From Gordonia mangrovi (GTDB lineage Bacteria; Actinomycetota; Actinomycetes; Mycobacteriales; Mycobacteriaceae): DNA of 64,000 bases. Under the pieces are notes generated by a model. That model was not told where the DNA came from and made no database searches. It saw only the letters and a program-made list of their open reading frames with translations. Made by a program: the position numbers and the translations under genes. Shown here piece by piece: positions 52,121 through 60,874 of the stretch. The stretch covers positions 5,146,001 to 5,210,000 of the forward strand of contig NZ_CP102850.1 in the NCBI RefSeq assembly GCF_024734075.1, read 5' to 3'. The first letter of the stretch is position 1. Each line of letters starts with the position of its first letter.

Positions 52121-53476
52121 ATGACCAAGGTGAGTTGGAGATACCGCCGCCGACCGACCCATCGCATGTTCTGGTGGGTTTGCACACTCGCGGTTGCCGG
52201 CGTGGCGACAATCCTGGCGCCGTCGACGACCGCCCAGGCCGATCTGCCGCGGCTCGACGGCTGTGCGTGGCCGACCAAGTTCGCCACCGACGCCAACAAC
52301 ATCGCGTTCCCGGATTCGGCGGCGTCGTACTGGGCCAGTGTGGTCCGCATCCCCGCCGGTGGCCACGTGGAGATCAGCGGCCGGTATCCGCATGCCCGGT
52401 ACTTCTCGGTCACCACCTATTCGGCGACGACACAGTCGGTGGACGGGCTCTATGACACCGCTATCGGGCCCGATGCCGGTGCGGTCAACCCCTATCTGCC
52501 GGGCGCCGACCGGACCTCGGCACACCGCGACTTCACCGTACGGCTCGTGGACGGCGCCGCACCGCGGACCGGGCGCCCGGCCAACACCCTCTACACCACA
52601 AGCGCCGACGGAACGCGCACCTCACCGCCGGGGCTCGCGATCGTGGTCTGGCGCGTGTAAGTCCCGGACGACGGTGCCGACCAGGCCGGCGGTGTCCCGC
52701 TCCCGAACCTTGTCGCGGTGGAGGCCGGCGGCGCGCGCCGCACACTCGAACCGTGTCCCGGCGCCGCACCCACCGCGGTGGACACCGGCATCTCCGACCT
52801 CGGCCGGGCGCCTACTGCCGCGGTGACCGACCCGGCCGGCACCTACGGCGACGATCCGCCGGGCTGGGCAAAGTTCACCGGGCTGGCGCAGGCGGTCGCG
52901 GACGGCGTGGCCCGACGCACCGGCGGCGGTGAGGTCATCGGCTCACTCGCCGACCGCTTCGGGGAAGGCGGCTTCTTCGACAACCCCGACAACAAGTACG
53001 TCGTCTCCAACGCGGACGCCGGATTCGGTCCGGTGCTGGTGTTGCGTGGCCGGGCCCCGACCGCGCCGCGCACCGCCGACGGCACACCGACGATGGGTAC
53101 CGGCCAGGTCCGATACTGGTCGATCTGCACCGAGGATCTCCCCACCACCGGGTACCTGGGCTGCGCCTACGACGAGGAGATCCCCGTCGACGAGCTCGGC
53201 TACTACACGATCGTGATCTCTGCCGTCGACGCCCGCCCGTCGACCGCCACCACCGAATGCGGGGTCACCTGGCTACCGGCCGGTGGCCGTCAGCAGACGA
53301 TGGTGTTGCTCCGCAACATGTTGCCCGACCCGAGCTTCTCGGCTTCGGTGCAGCGCGCGATCCCCGGCCAGGAGAAGGCGACGATGGGGCCCTACCTCCC
53401 CGTCGGCCGGTACTATCCGTCGGCCGCAGCCTTCGACCGTCTGGGCTGCGGGTCGGCGGGTGTGACGCCAGGCTGA
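52121..53476 (+). pseudogene. secreted protein gene interrupted by an in-frame TAA
   Basis: From ATG 52121 a signal peptide (MFWWVCTLAVAGVATILAPS, cleavage near AQADLP) leads into a globular domain with YFSVTTYSATTQSVDGLYDT. A TAA at 52658-52660 follows IVVWRV. The same frame then continues without shift as VPDDGADQAGGVPLPNLVAV and on to 53476, with typical codon bias and Cys-containing conserved stretches (GQVRYWSICTEDLP). In intact relatives a Tyr would be expected, so a single TAC/TAT to TAA change explains it. I do not know the function; the N-terminal part faintly resembles DUF1254/DUF1214 exported proteins. It could be a nonsense allele, readthrough or sequencing error. Confidence 0.8.
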
Positions 53477-53520
53477 CCGCAGCGCGCTGTGGCCCGAGAG
53501 ACACGGCCACACAGATACAA

Positions 53521-53554
53521 AGGAACCCCTCCGGCGCTGGTCGGAGGGGTTCCT
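53521..53554 (-). terminator. terminator of tRNA-Pro
   Basis: A 13-bp perfect stem (53521-53533 with 53542-53554, core AGGAACCCCTCCG) with an 8-base loop. On the minus strand it begins 6 bases after the tRNA and is followed by TTTGTATCT, a weak U-tract. It also sits after the plus-strand gene ending at 53476. Confidence 0.8.
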
Positions 53555-53559
53555 GGTTG

Positions 53560-53633
53560 TCGGGCTGACAGGATTTGAACCTGCGACCACTTGACCCCCA
53601 GTCAAGTGCGCTACCAAACTGCGCCACAGCCCG
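53560..53633 (-). tRNA. tRNA-Pro (anticodon GGG)
   Basis: A 74-base cloverleaf with acceptor stem CGGGCTG/CAGCCCG and discriminator A. The D-arm is GCGC...GCGC. The anticodon arm is CTTGA-CTGGGGG-TCAAG with GGG at positions 34-36, and the T-arm is GCAGG-TTCAAAT-CCTGT. CCA is not encoded. All stems pair fully. Confidence 0.97.
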
Positions 53634-53682
53634 TTACCCCCGGAGGGGCATTGCTCACTGCCCCGTGATCGGGGCCTTGATG

Positions 53683-53713
53683 ACATTAGCCGACGACGGC
53701 CCATTCCTGCCAA
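53683..53713 (-). promoter_or_regulatory. candidate promoter of tRNA-Pro
   Basis: On the minus strand TTGGCA (complement of 53708-53713) and TAATGT (complement of 53683-53688) form a plausible -35/-10 pair with a 19-base spacer, about 50 bp before the tRNA. The GCCCC/GGGGC dyad between them and the tRNA lies at 53660-53675. Spacing is slightly long. Confidence 0.4.
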
Positions 53714-53823
53714 TCGCCTGGTCAGGTGTGTCGTGGTGACCGTTCACCTGACCAGCGACCTCACCTGTTGTCAGGGACCTTCCGCGCAACTGAGGTCTTT
53801 GACGGCAGGTGGGGTCGATGCGG

Positions 53824-54087
53824 TCAGCTGGCGGCGGAGCGGCCTTTGGCGTACATCCAGCCGGCGGTTATCAGGATGGCGCCGACGATGGAGCCGATGA
53901 TGCCGCTGGCCCGGAAGTTCAGGCCGTCACCGGACAGCAGGCTGATGAGCAGGCCGCCAACAAAGGAGCCGACGAGGCCGGCGACGATGGCCAGGCCCCA
54001 GTCGATCCCCTTGGCGCCCTTGCCGAGGATGAGTTGCGCACCCGCGCCGATCAGCATTCCGAACAGGATGATTCCGATGATGAGCAC
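53824..54087 (-). CDS. GlsB/YeaQ/YmgE family stress membrane protein
   Basis: An 87-residue protein with three hydrophobic glycine-rich helices (LIIGIILFGMLIGAGAQLIL, WGLAIVAGLVGSFVGGLLIS and ASGIIGSIVGAILITAGWMY), typical of the transglycosylase-associated family. It is a small inner-membrane protein, often stress induced, with unknown activity. GTG start. Confidence 0.9.
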   Translation of the reverse strand: MLIIGIILFGMLIGAGAQLILGKGAKGIDWGLAIVAGLVGSFVGGLLISLLSGDGLNFRASGIIGSIVGAILITAGWMYAKGRSAAS

Positions 54088-54129
54088 GAGTGGCAGTATC
54101 GCATGCCCATCGGCTGCGGCCGTGCACGG

Positions 54130-55572
54130 TCAGTGTTTGCGGCGTTGCTCCCGCTTGTCGCGCACCCGCACGTTGATCCGCACCGGCGAACCGTCGAAGT
54201 TGAACTCCTCGCGCAGTCGGCGTTCCAGGAATCGGCGATACCCCGCCTCCAGGAAACCGGTGGTGAACAGCACGAATGTCGGCGGCCGGGTGGCGGCCTG
54301 AGTGGCGAACATGACCCGCGGCTGCCGTCCCCCACGCAGCGGTGGCGGCGTCGCGGCGATGACCTCCTTGAGCCAGTTGTTCAACCGGCCGGTCGGGATG
54401 CGCTTGTCCCACGACTCCAGCGCCCCGTCGAGCGCCGGCACCAACTTCTGCACCGCACGTCCCGTGGTCGCGGAGATGTTGACCCGCCGCGCCCAGGGCA
54501 CGCGGGCCAGCTCGCGGTCGATCTCCTTGTCCAGCTGATAACGCCGGTCCTCGTCCACGAGATCCCATTTGTTGAAGGTGATCACCAGGGCCCGACCGCT
54601 CTCGATCACCATCGACAGCACCCGCAGGTCCTGTTCGGTGATCGGTTCGGAGGCATCGATCAACAGGATCGCGACCTCAGCGGCATCGAGCGCCGCGCGT
54701 GTGCGCAGCGACGCGTAGTACTCGTGTCCACTGGCGGTGCGCACCTTGCGGCGCAGACCGGCGGTGTCGACGAATTGCCATGTCTCACCACCGAGTTCGA
54801 TGAGCTCGTCCACCGGGTCGACGGTGGTGCCGGCGACGTTGTCGACCACCGACCGCTCGGCACCGGCGAGTTTGTTCAGCAACGAGCTCTTACCGACGTT
54901 GGGTTTGCCGACCAGCGCCACGCGGCGCGGCCCGCCGACCGACGTCGCTTCGCGCGGCGTCTCGGGCAGCACGTCCAGGATCACGTCGAGCAGATCGCCT
55001 GCGCCGCGGCCATGTGCCGCGGACACCGGGTACGGCTCCCCCAAACCCAGCGACCACAGGGCGGCGGCCTCGGCTTCGGCGCGCTCGCTGTCGATCTTGT
55101 TCGCGGCCAGGATGACCGGCGTCTTCGATCGGCGCAGGACCTTGGCCACGGCCTCCTCGGTCGCGGTCGCACCGACCGTCGCATCGACCACCAGCACGAT
55201 GGCGTCGGCGGTCTTCATGGCGTATTCGGCCTGCGTGGCCACCGCCTGCTGCAGACCCTTTGCATCCGGTTCCCAACCACCGGTGTCGACCACGGTGAAC
55301 CGACGTCCCGACCAGCTCGCCGAGTAGGAGACGCGATCGCGTGTCACGCCCGGGATGTCCTCGACGACCGCTTCTCGACGACCCAGGATCCGATTGACCA
55401 GCGTCGACTTGCCGACGTTGGGCCGCCCGACGATGGCCACCACCGGTACCGGCGCGGCATCAACGGACTGCCCGTCGACATCCACATCGCCGAACTCCCA
55501 CTCCGATTCATCCGACCAGGTGCCGTCCCCGGGCAGCGCGAGATCCTCACCTGCCGAACCGTGTTCACTCAC
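54130..55572 (-). CDS. der: ribosome biogenesis GTPase Der
   Basis: A 480-residue GTPase with two tandem G domains and a C-terminal KH-like domain, needed for 50S subunit maturation. The P-loops are GRPNVGKST (domain 1) and GKPNVGKSS (domain 2). DTGGWEPDAKGLQQ and DTAGLRRKVRTASGHEYYAS are the G3/switch II regions, and NKID and NKWD the G4 motifs. The N-terminal 45 residues are an acidic extension. The GTG start overlaps the cmk stop (GTGA). Confidence 0.97.
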   Translation of the reverse strand: MSEHGSAGEDLALPGDGTWSDESEWEFGDVDVDGQSVDAAPVPVVAIVGRPNVGKSTLVNRILGRREAVVEDIPGVTRDRVSYSASWSGRRFTVVDTGGWEPDAKGLQQAVATQAEYAMKTADAIVLVVDATVGATATEEAVAKVLRRSKTPVILAANKIDSERAEAEAAALWSLGLGEPYPVSAAHGRGAGDLLDVILDVLPETPREATSVGGPRRVALVGKPNVGKSSLLNKLAGAERSVVDNVAGTTVDPVDELIELGGETWQFVDTAGLRRKVRTASGHEYYASLRTRAALDAAEVAILLIDASEPITEQDLRVLSMVIESGRALVITFNKWDLVDEDRRYQLDKEIDRELARVPWARRVNISATTGRAVQKLVPALDGALESWDKRIPTGRLNNWLKEVIAATPPPLRGGRQPRVMFATQAATRPPTFVLFTTGFLEAGYRRFLERRLREEFNFDGSPVRINVRVRDKREQRRKH

Positions 55573-56297
55573 GACTGCACTCCGATCCGGTCACGGACCA
55601 GGCCGTCGAGGCTGTCGATCACCTGATCGAGGGTCAGGTCACTGGTGTCGACGATGACCGCGTCGTCGGCGGGTCGCAGCGGCGACACCGCGCGCGTCGA
55701 GTCGAGGTGATCACGCCGATTCACACTGACGAGAACGTCGTCGTAGTCGCTTGGTCGACCGGCGGCGAGGTTCTGCTTGTGCCGGCGGGTCGCCCGCGCC
55801 TCGGGCGTCGCGGTGAGGAAGACCTTGAGGTCCGCGTCCGGGAAGACCACCGTGCCGATGTCACGCCCCTCCACCACGACGAAGGCGCCCTGGGCTTCGC
55901 GCCGCTGTACCGCGACGAGCTTGGTGCGCACCGCAGGCACCGCCGACACCGCGGACACCGCATTGGTCACCCGGTCGGTACGGATGGCGACCGACACATC
56001 GACACCGTCGAGATACGTGACACACCCGTCGTCGGTGATGTCGAGTCGGATGTCGGCGCGGCCGACAACATCTTCGATGGACGGCGTGTCCTGCAGCGAC
56101 ACACCGGCATTCAATACGGCAAGCGTGGCGGCACGGTACATCGCCCCGGTGTCGAGCACCCGCGCACCCACGCGATCGGCGAGTGCCTTGGACACCGTCG
56201 ACTTGCCGGTGCCGGCCGGGCCGTCGAGGGCGATGACGCGGGTCCGCGGTGCGTCGCCGTCGCCCAGCGTGCTCGGGCGCACGGATGTCTCGCTCAC
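55569..56297 (-). CDS. cmk: cytidylate kinase
   Basis: A 242-residue kinase phosphorylating CMP/dCMP to the diphosphate. The P-loop is ALDGPAGTGKSTVSKALA near residue 24. RVLDTGAMYRAATLAVL and VVVEGRDIGTVVFPDADLKV bind CMP, and RATRRHKQNLAAGRPSDYDD is the lid with catalytic arginines. Overlaps rluB upstream and der downstream by 4 bp each, so it is coupled in the operon. Confidence 0.96.
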   Translation of the reverse strand: MSETSVRPSTLGDGDAPRTRVIALDGPAGTGKSTVSKALADRVGARVLDTGAMYRAATLAVLNAGVSLQDTPSIEDVVGRADIRLDITDDGCVTYLDGVDVSVAIRTDRVTNAVSAVSAVPAVRTKLVAVQRREAQGAFVVVEGRDIGTVVFPDADLKVFLTATPEARATRRHKQNLAAGRPSDYDDVLVSVNRRDHLDSTRAVSPLRPADDAVIVDTSDLTLDQVIDSLDGLVRDRIGVQS

Positions 56298-57310
56298 AGT
56301 CCGACCGCCTTGTACAGTGCCCCGATCTCGTTCTTGCCGAGGACGCGCAGGCTGCCCGGCCGCTGCTCGCCGAGCGCGACGGCGCCGACGTGGGTCCGCA
56401 CCAGTGCGGTCACGGGAAAACCGACCTCCTCCATCATCCGGCGAACGATGCGGTTGCGTCCCTCGTGCAGGGTGATCCGCACCAGGGACTGACCTTCGTG
56501 GACCTCGACCGGGGTGAACGAGTCGACCGCCACCGGCCCGTCTTCGAGTTCGACGCCGGCCTTGAGGACCCGCCCCAGCGAGCGCGGCACCTCCCCGCGC
56601 AGGGTGGCCAGATAGGTCTTGGGGATCTCGTAGGAGGGGTGCATCAGTCGGTGCGCGAGTTCACCGTCGTTGGTCAGCAGCAGCAGACCCTCGGTGTCGG
56701 CGTCGAGCCGACCCACATGGAACAGGCGCTGGCCGGCCATCACCCGCTCGGCGACGATATCGCCGACGCAGGGACGGCCCTGGTCGTCGGACATCGTCGA
56801 CTGCCAGCCCTTGGGCTTGTTGAGGGCCAGGTACTGCTTGTCCTCATCGATGATCACGCGGGCACCGTCCACCCGGATCACCGCGGTGTCCGGGTCGATG
56901 CGCAGACCCTGCTCGGTGACGACCTCGCCGTCGACCTCCACACGGCCGGCCGCGATCAGCTCCTCCGCGCCACGCCGTGAGGCCACCCCGGCCGCGGCGA
57001 GCACCTTCTGCAGGCGCACGCCGTCGGCGACGTAGGTGGCGCCCGAGTCGGTGGTCTCGAAGTCGGCGTGCTGATGTCGGGCAGGTTTCGCGTTGTTGAG
57101 GCGCACCTGACCCGACCTCACGTCGGGCTTCGACGATCCCTTGCGATGGGTCTTCTTCGTCGAACGCCCCGCGACCTGCGGATTCCGTTTGCCCGAGCCC
57201 TTGGCGCCGGCGCCCTTCGCGCCGGCTTTGCGTACGGGTTTGCCTGTCTGTTGAGCGCGCGCCGGCTTCTTGCGCGGGCCCGGTGTGCCGTCTCGGCTAG
57301 CGGATGCCAT
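56294..57310 (-). CDS. rluB: 23S rRNA pseudouridine synthase, RluB type
   Basis: A 338-residue RsuA-family pseudouridine synthase. An unusually long basic N-terminus (residues 1-80, many Lys/Arg/Gly/Ala) precedes an S4 domain (VRLQKVLAAAGVASRRGAEE). The catalytic domain follows, with HVGRLDADTEGLLLLTNDGE containing the active-site Asp, and ITLHEGRNRIVRRMMEEVGF. It probably modifies helix 89 of 23S rRNA. The start is ATG 57310, 4 bp after scpB. Confidence 0.93.
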   Translation of the reverse strand: MASASRDGTPGPRKKPARAQQTGKPVRKAGAKGAGAKGSGKRNPQVAGRSTKKTHRKGSSKPDVRSGQVRLNNAKPARHQHADFETTDSGATYVADGVRLQKVLAAAGVASRRGAEELIAAGRVEVDGEVVTEQGLRIDPDTAVIRVDGARVIIDEDKQYLALNKPKGWQSTMSDDQGRPCVGDIVAERVMAGQRLFHVGRLDADTEGLLLLTNDGELAHRLMHPSYEIPKTYLATLRGEVPRSLGRVLKAGVELEDGPVAVDSFTPVEVHEGQSLVRITLHEGRNRIVRRMMEEVGFPVTALVRTHVGAVALGEQRPGSLRVLGKNEIGALYKAVGL

Positions 57311-57314
57311 GTTC

Positions 57315-58061
57315 TCAGTCCTGATCGTTGGTGTCCGACGCGGGCGCCGACCGGTCGTCGGCGTCCGATTCGGACGAGATGTTCTCTGTCGAGTCTGACC
57401 GGTGACCGCCGAGTTTGGCGAATCGTGGATCGGTCAAGAGCTCCTCGTCGAGGTCGTCGATGACGTCGACGTCGGGCAGCAGCGGGGCCAGATCCGGGAG
57501 TTCGGCCAGTGACGCCAGGCCGAGTCGTTCGAGGAACAACTCCGTCGTCGAATACATGATCGCGCTGGTCTGCGGGTCGGCACCCACCTCGTTGATGAGG
57601 CCGCGCGCGACCAGGGTGCGGATGACCCCGTCGACGTTGACACCACGGATCGCGCTCACCCGGGCGCGCGTCACCGGTTGCCGATAGGCGATGACCGCCA
57701 GCGTCTCCAGCGCCGCGCGGGTCAGCTTCGACCGGGCACCGTCGAGCAGGAGCCGTTCGACGTAGGGCGCGTACTCGGCGCGCGTGTAGTAGCGCCAACC
57801 GTCGCCGGCGAAGCGCAGGTCCATCCCGCTGTTGGCGGCGGTGAGCTCCTCCGACATCCGGGTCACCATCGTCCGTACGCGGCTCGGCTGCTCGTCGACC
57901 GCCGAGGCGAGTTCCTCGACGGTCACCGGTGTGTCGACCACCAGCAGCACCGCTTCCAGGGCGGATCGTAGGCGGGCGTCGGTGAGCGCCGGCTCGGCGT
58001 CCTGGGCGAACAACGACTGCTCGGTGGCGGGGTCCGCGGTGGCGTCGGTCTGATCGGTCAT
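57315..58061 (-). CDS. scpB: segregation and condensation protein B
   Basis: A 248-residue kleisin-associated winged-helix protein that joins ScpA and SMC in bacterial condensin. Two winged helices are recognisable: LRSALEAVLLVVDTPVTVEE, and RAALETLAVIAYRQPVTRAR followed by IRGVNVDGVIRTLVARGLIN. The acidic tails at both ends are probably disordered. ATG start overlaps the scpA stop (ATGA). Confidence 0.95.
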   Translation of the reverse strand: MTDQTDATADPATEQSLFAQDAEPALTDARLRSALEAVLLVVDTPVTVEELASAVDEQPSRVRTMVTRMSEELTAANSGMDLRFAGDGWRYYTRAEYAPYVERLLLDGARSKLTRAALETLAVIAYRQPVTRARVSAIRGVNVDGVIRTLVARGLINEVGADPQTSAIMYSTTELFLERLGLASLAELPDLAPLLPDVDVIDDLDEELLTDPRFAKLGGHRSDSTENISSESDADDRSAPASDTNDQD

Positions 58062-58879
58062 CCGTAGTCCTCCGCCTTGTCCATACTCAGTTCGTTCATG
58101 TCGCGATCACCGGTCCAACTGACCTGTAGGTCGCCGAGTGCCTCGGGCTGCTCGAACGCGATGGCCCGCTCGCGGTACAACTCGAGCAGCCCCAGGAAAC
58201 TTCCGACCACTTCCAGCCCGTCGGCGCAATCGGCGGTCAGCTCGGGGAATGTCAGCCATGAGCCGGGTAGCGCGGTGAGCAATTCGGCAATCCGCCGGGC
58301 CTGTGCGGGAACCGACACCCGGTGGCTGTCGTGGAGATGATCGAGTCCGACGGTCGGTGTCGGACGGGGTGTGAAAGCGGTTGCCGCGACGCTCGCGAAG
58401 CCCCGGGCGTCGACGCCGAGGGTCACCTCGGGCAACAGTTCCTCGAATTGCTTCTCCAGCGACACCGACCGGGGATAACGTTGCAGCGCCGCCGCTTCCA
58501 GCTCGCCGAACAACGCGGCCACCTGTTTGTAGGCCCGATACTGCAGGAGGCGGGCGAACAGCAGGTCGCGCGCCTCGAGCAGCGCCAGATCCTCGGGGTC
58601 GTCGACCTCCCCGGACGGCAGCAACCGGGCCGCTTTCAAATCCAGCAGGGTCGCGGCGACCACCAGGAACTCGGTGGTCTGCTCCAACCCGACCTCGGCA
58701 CCCAGGTCGCGCGTGTACGCGATGAAGTCGTCGGTCACCTCGTGTAGCGCCACCTCGGTGACGTCGAGCCGATGCTGACTGATCAGGTTGAGCAGCAGGT
58801 CGAACGGTCCCTCGAAGTTGGGCAGCCGTACCTGGAAACCGGTCGGCTTCTCCTCCGTGTCCGGTCCATCCGCGGTCAT
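58058..58879 (-). CDS. scpA: segregation and condensation protein A
   Basis: A 273-residue kleisin. The N-terminal SMC-binding part is FQVRLPNFEGPFDLLLNLIS with HRLDVTEVALHEVTDDFIAY. The middle is EQTTEFLVVAATLLDLKAAR, and the C-terminal winged helix ends LGLLELYRERAIAFEQPEAL. It links the SMC heads with ScpB. The start MTADGPDTEE at 58879 overlaps the parA stop (ATGA). Confidence 0.95.
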   Translation of the reverse strand: MTADGPDTEEKPTGFQVRLPNFEGPFDLLLNLISQHRLDVTEVALHEVTDDFIAYTRDLGAEVGLEQTTEFLVVAATLLDLKAARLLPSGEVDDPEDLALLEARDLLFARLLQYRAYKQVAALFGELEAAALQRYPRSVSLEKQFEELLPEVTLGVDARGFASVAATAFTPRPTPTVGLDHLHDSHRVSVPAQARRIAELLTALPGSWLTFPELTADCADGLEVVGSFLGLLELYRERAIAFEQPEALGDLQVSWTGDRDMNELSMDKAEDYG

Positions 58880-59817
58880 GCCGGCGAGGCGTCGCGGGCG
58901 ATGACCTCCCGCGCCAGCGCACGATAGGCGTTGGCCCCGGCCGACTTGGGCGCCCACGAGGTGATCGGTTCACCGGCGACACTGGTCTCCGGGAACCGCA
59001 CCGTGCGACTGATCACCGTGTCGTAGACGGCGTCACCGAACACCTCCACGACCCGCGACATCACCTCACGCGAATGCAGGGTCCGGGCGTCGAACATGGT
59101 GACCAGGATGCCGCCCAACGTGAGTCGCGGGTTGAGCCGGTCGCGCACCTTGTCCACGGTGTCGGTGAGCAGGGCCAGGCCACGCAGGCTGAAGTACTCG
59201 CACTCCATCGGGATGACGACGGTGTCGGCGCAGGCCAGCGCGTTGACGGTGAGCAACCCCAGCGACGGCTGGCAGTCGATCAGAACGAAGTCGTAGCGGT
59301 CGAGCACCGGATGCAGGGCGCGGCCCAAAGACTGCTCCCGGCCCACCTCGGTGACGAGCTGGATCTCGGCAGCCGAGAGATCGATATTGCTCGGCAGCAG
59401 GTCCAGTCCCTCGATGCGGGTCCGCATCAACACGTCGTCGGTTGCCGCCTGCGGCGGCACGAGCAGGTTGTAGACCGTCTGCTCGAGTTCGTGGTGGGGC
59501 ACGCCCAGGCCGGCCGAGAGGGCGCCCTGCGGATCGAGATCCACCAGGAGAACGCGACGGCCGTACTCCGCCAGTGCGGCACCGAGGTTGATCGTCGACG
59601 TGGTCTTGCCGACGCCGCCCTTCTGGTTGCACACCGCGACGACGGTGGCCGGGCCGTGCCGATCGAGCGGTGTCGGCTCGGGGATCTCGCGGTACGGGCG
59701 ACCGGTGGGACCGATCTCGTTGTGGTGGTCGGCGTCCTCATCCGCGTCGTGCGACGGCGAGACCGGAATGCGGTACTGCTCGTGGGCGGTTGACCGCGGT
59801 GCCCCCGGGGTGCTCAC
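58876..59817 (-). CDS. ParA-family ATPase (Rv1708 type)
   Basis: A 313-residue ParA/Soj-type Walker ATPase. The deviant Walker A is AVCNQKGGVGKTTSTINLGA near residue 65, Walker A' is RVLLVDLDPQGALSAGLGVP, and Walker B is FVLIDCQPSLGLLTVNALA. The acidic N-terminal 50 residues are variable. It lies upstream of scpAB as in M. tuberculosis Rv1708 and is distinct from the parAB locus at the origin; a role in chromosome segregation is inferred. The GTG at 59817 has a GGGAGC site. Confidence 0.9.
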   Translation of the reverse strand: MSTPGAPRSTAHEQYRIPVSPSHDADEDADHHNEIGPTGRPYREIPEPTPLDRHGPATVVAVCNQKGGVGKTTSTINLGAALAEYGRRVLLVDLDPQGALSAGLGVPHHELEQTVYNLLVPPQAATDDVLMRTRIEGLDLLPSNIDLSAAEIQLVTEVGREQSLGRALHPVLDRYDFVLIDCQPSLGLLTVNALACADTVVIPMECEYFSLRGLALLTDTVDKVRDRLNPRLTLGGILVTMFDARTLHSREVMSRVVEVFGDAVYDTVISRTVRFPETSVAGEPITSWAPKSAGANAYRALAREVIARDASPA

Positions 59818-59936
59818 GTGTCCGCAGCTCCCTTCACTTGTCTCGACCGCAAAGCGCTCCTGCCAGCCTAGTGGGTCGGAGGGCTGATCCTGCGGAGCAT
59901 CGCCGATGCAAAACAGGCCGACCTGCCCTTCGCTGG

Positions 59937-60863
59937 TCACCGGGCCCGCGGATGAGCCGTGGCGTACACCTCACGCATGGTGTTCACCGTCACCAGTGTG
60001 TAGACCTGCGTCGTGGTGACCGAGGCGTGCCCGAGGAGCTCCTGCACCACACGTACATCGGCACCGCCGTCGAGCAGATGAGTGGCGAAGCTGTGGCGCA
60101 GGGTGTGCGGCGACACCGCGGTGTCGAGCCCGGCCCGATGCGCCGCATCCACCAGCACCTGCCACGCGCTCTGCCGCGACAGCCGCCCGCCGCGGACGTT
60201 CAGGAACAGCGCCGGTTCGGCACGACGGACCAGCGCGGGACGGCCGCGGACGAGGTATGCCTCGAGCGCGTCCACTGCGGGGCCGCCGACCGGCACCACC
60301 CGTTCCTTGCCCCCTTTGCCGCGCAGCCGCACGGCCCGGGCATCGGTGTCGATGTCGTCGACATCCAGCGACGTCGCCTCGGAGATACGCGCACCACAGC
60401 TGTAGAGCAGTTCAAGCAGGGCGCGATCCCGCAATCCGCGTGGCTGATCGTCGCTGCCTGCCGAGTCCAGGATCGCCAGCACGTCGTCCACCGGAAGTGA
60501 TTTGGGCAGCCGCCGGGCCGGGCGCGGCGGGCGGACGGCGTGTGCCACGTCGGCGGCCACGATGCCTTCGGCGGTGGCGAACTTGTGGAAACCGCGGACC
60601 GCCACCAGCGTTCGTGCGATGGAGCTGTCGGCCAGCGGGCCCAGTCCGGCATCGGGATCGCCGCGGCGGAGTTCGACGAGGAACTCGCGGACGTCGTCGG
60701 TGGTCACCGCGTCGAGGCCGTCGATGCCGCGTGCGGTGAGGTAGTGCTCGTAGCGCGCGAGATCTCGACGGTAGGAGTTGACCGTGTTGGCGGCTGCGCC
60801 GCGCTCCACCGTCAGGTGGTCCAGGTATCGGTTCACGTGCTCGGCGGCGGTGTCGGTGGGCAT
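59937..60863 (-). CDS. xerD: tyrosine recombinase XerD
   Basis: A 308-residue site-specific recombinase resolving chromosome dimers at dif. The N-terminal SAM-like domain begins VNRYLDHLTVERGAAANTVN. The catalytic set is complete: Arg in SCGARISEATSLD, Lys in RGKGGKERVVPVG, HTLRHSFATHLL, LGHASVTTTQVYT with the His and the nucleophilic Tyr. The ATG at 60863 gives the usual length. 119 bases separate it from parA. Confidence 0.95.
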   Translation of the reverse strand: MPTDTAAEHVNRYLDHLTVERGAAANTVNSYRRDLARYEHYLTARGIDGLDAVTTDDVREFLVELRRGDPDAGLGPLADSSIARTLVAVRGFHKFATAEGIVAADVAHAVRPPRPARRLPKSLPVDDVLAILDSAGSDDQPRGLRDRALLELLYSCGARISEATSLDVDDIDTDARAVRLRGKGGKERVVPVGGPAVDALEAYLVRGRPALVRRAEPALFLNVRGGRLSRQSAWQVLVDAAHRAGLDTAVSPHTLRHSFATHLLDGGADVRVVQELLGHASVTTTQVYTLVTVNTMREVYATAHPRAR

Positions 60864-60874
60864 CGCGGCCGTGT

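Noticed and set aside
52658..52660. Frameshift explanation for the split secreted gene
   Set aside because: The second half lies in exactly the same frame as the first, so a nonsense codon, not an indel, separates them.
53560..53633. tRNA-Pro as a phage or island attachment site
   Set aside because: No integrase gene and no repeated copy of the tRNA 3' end were found within the window.
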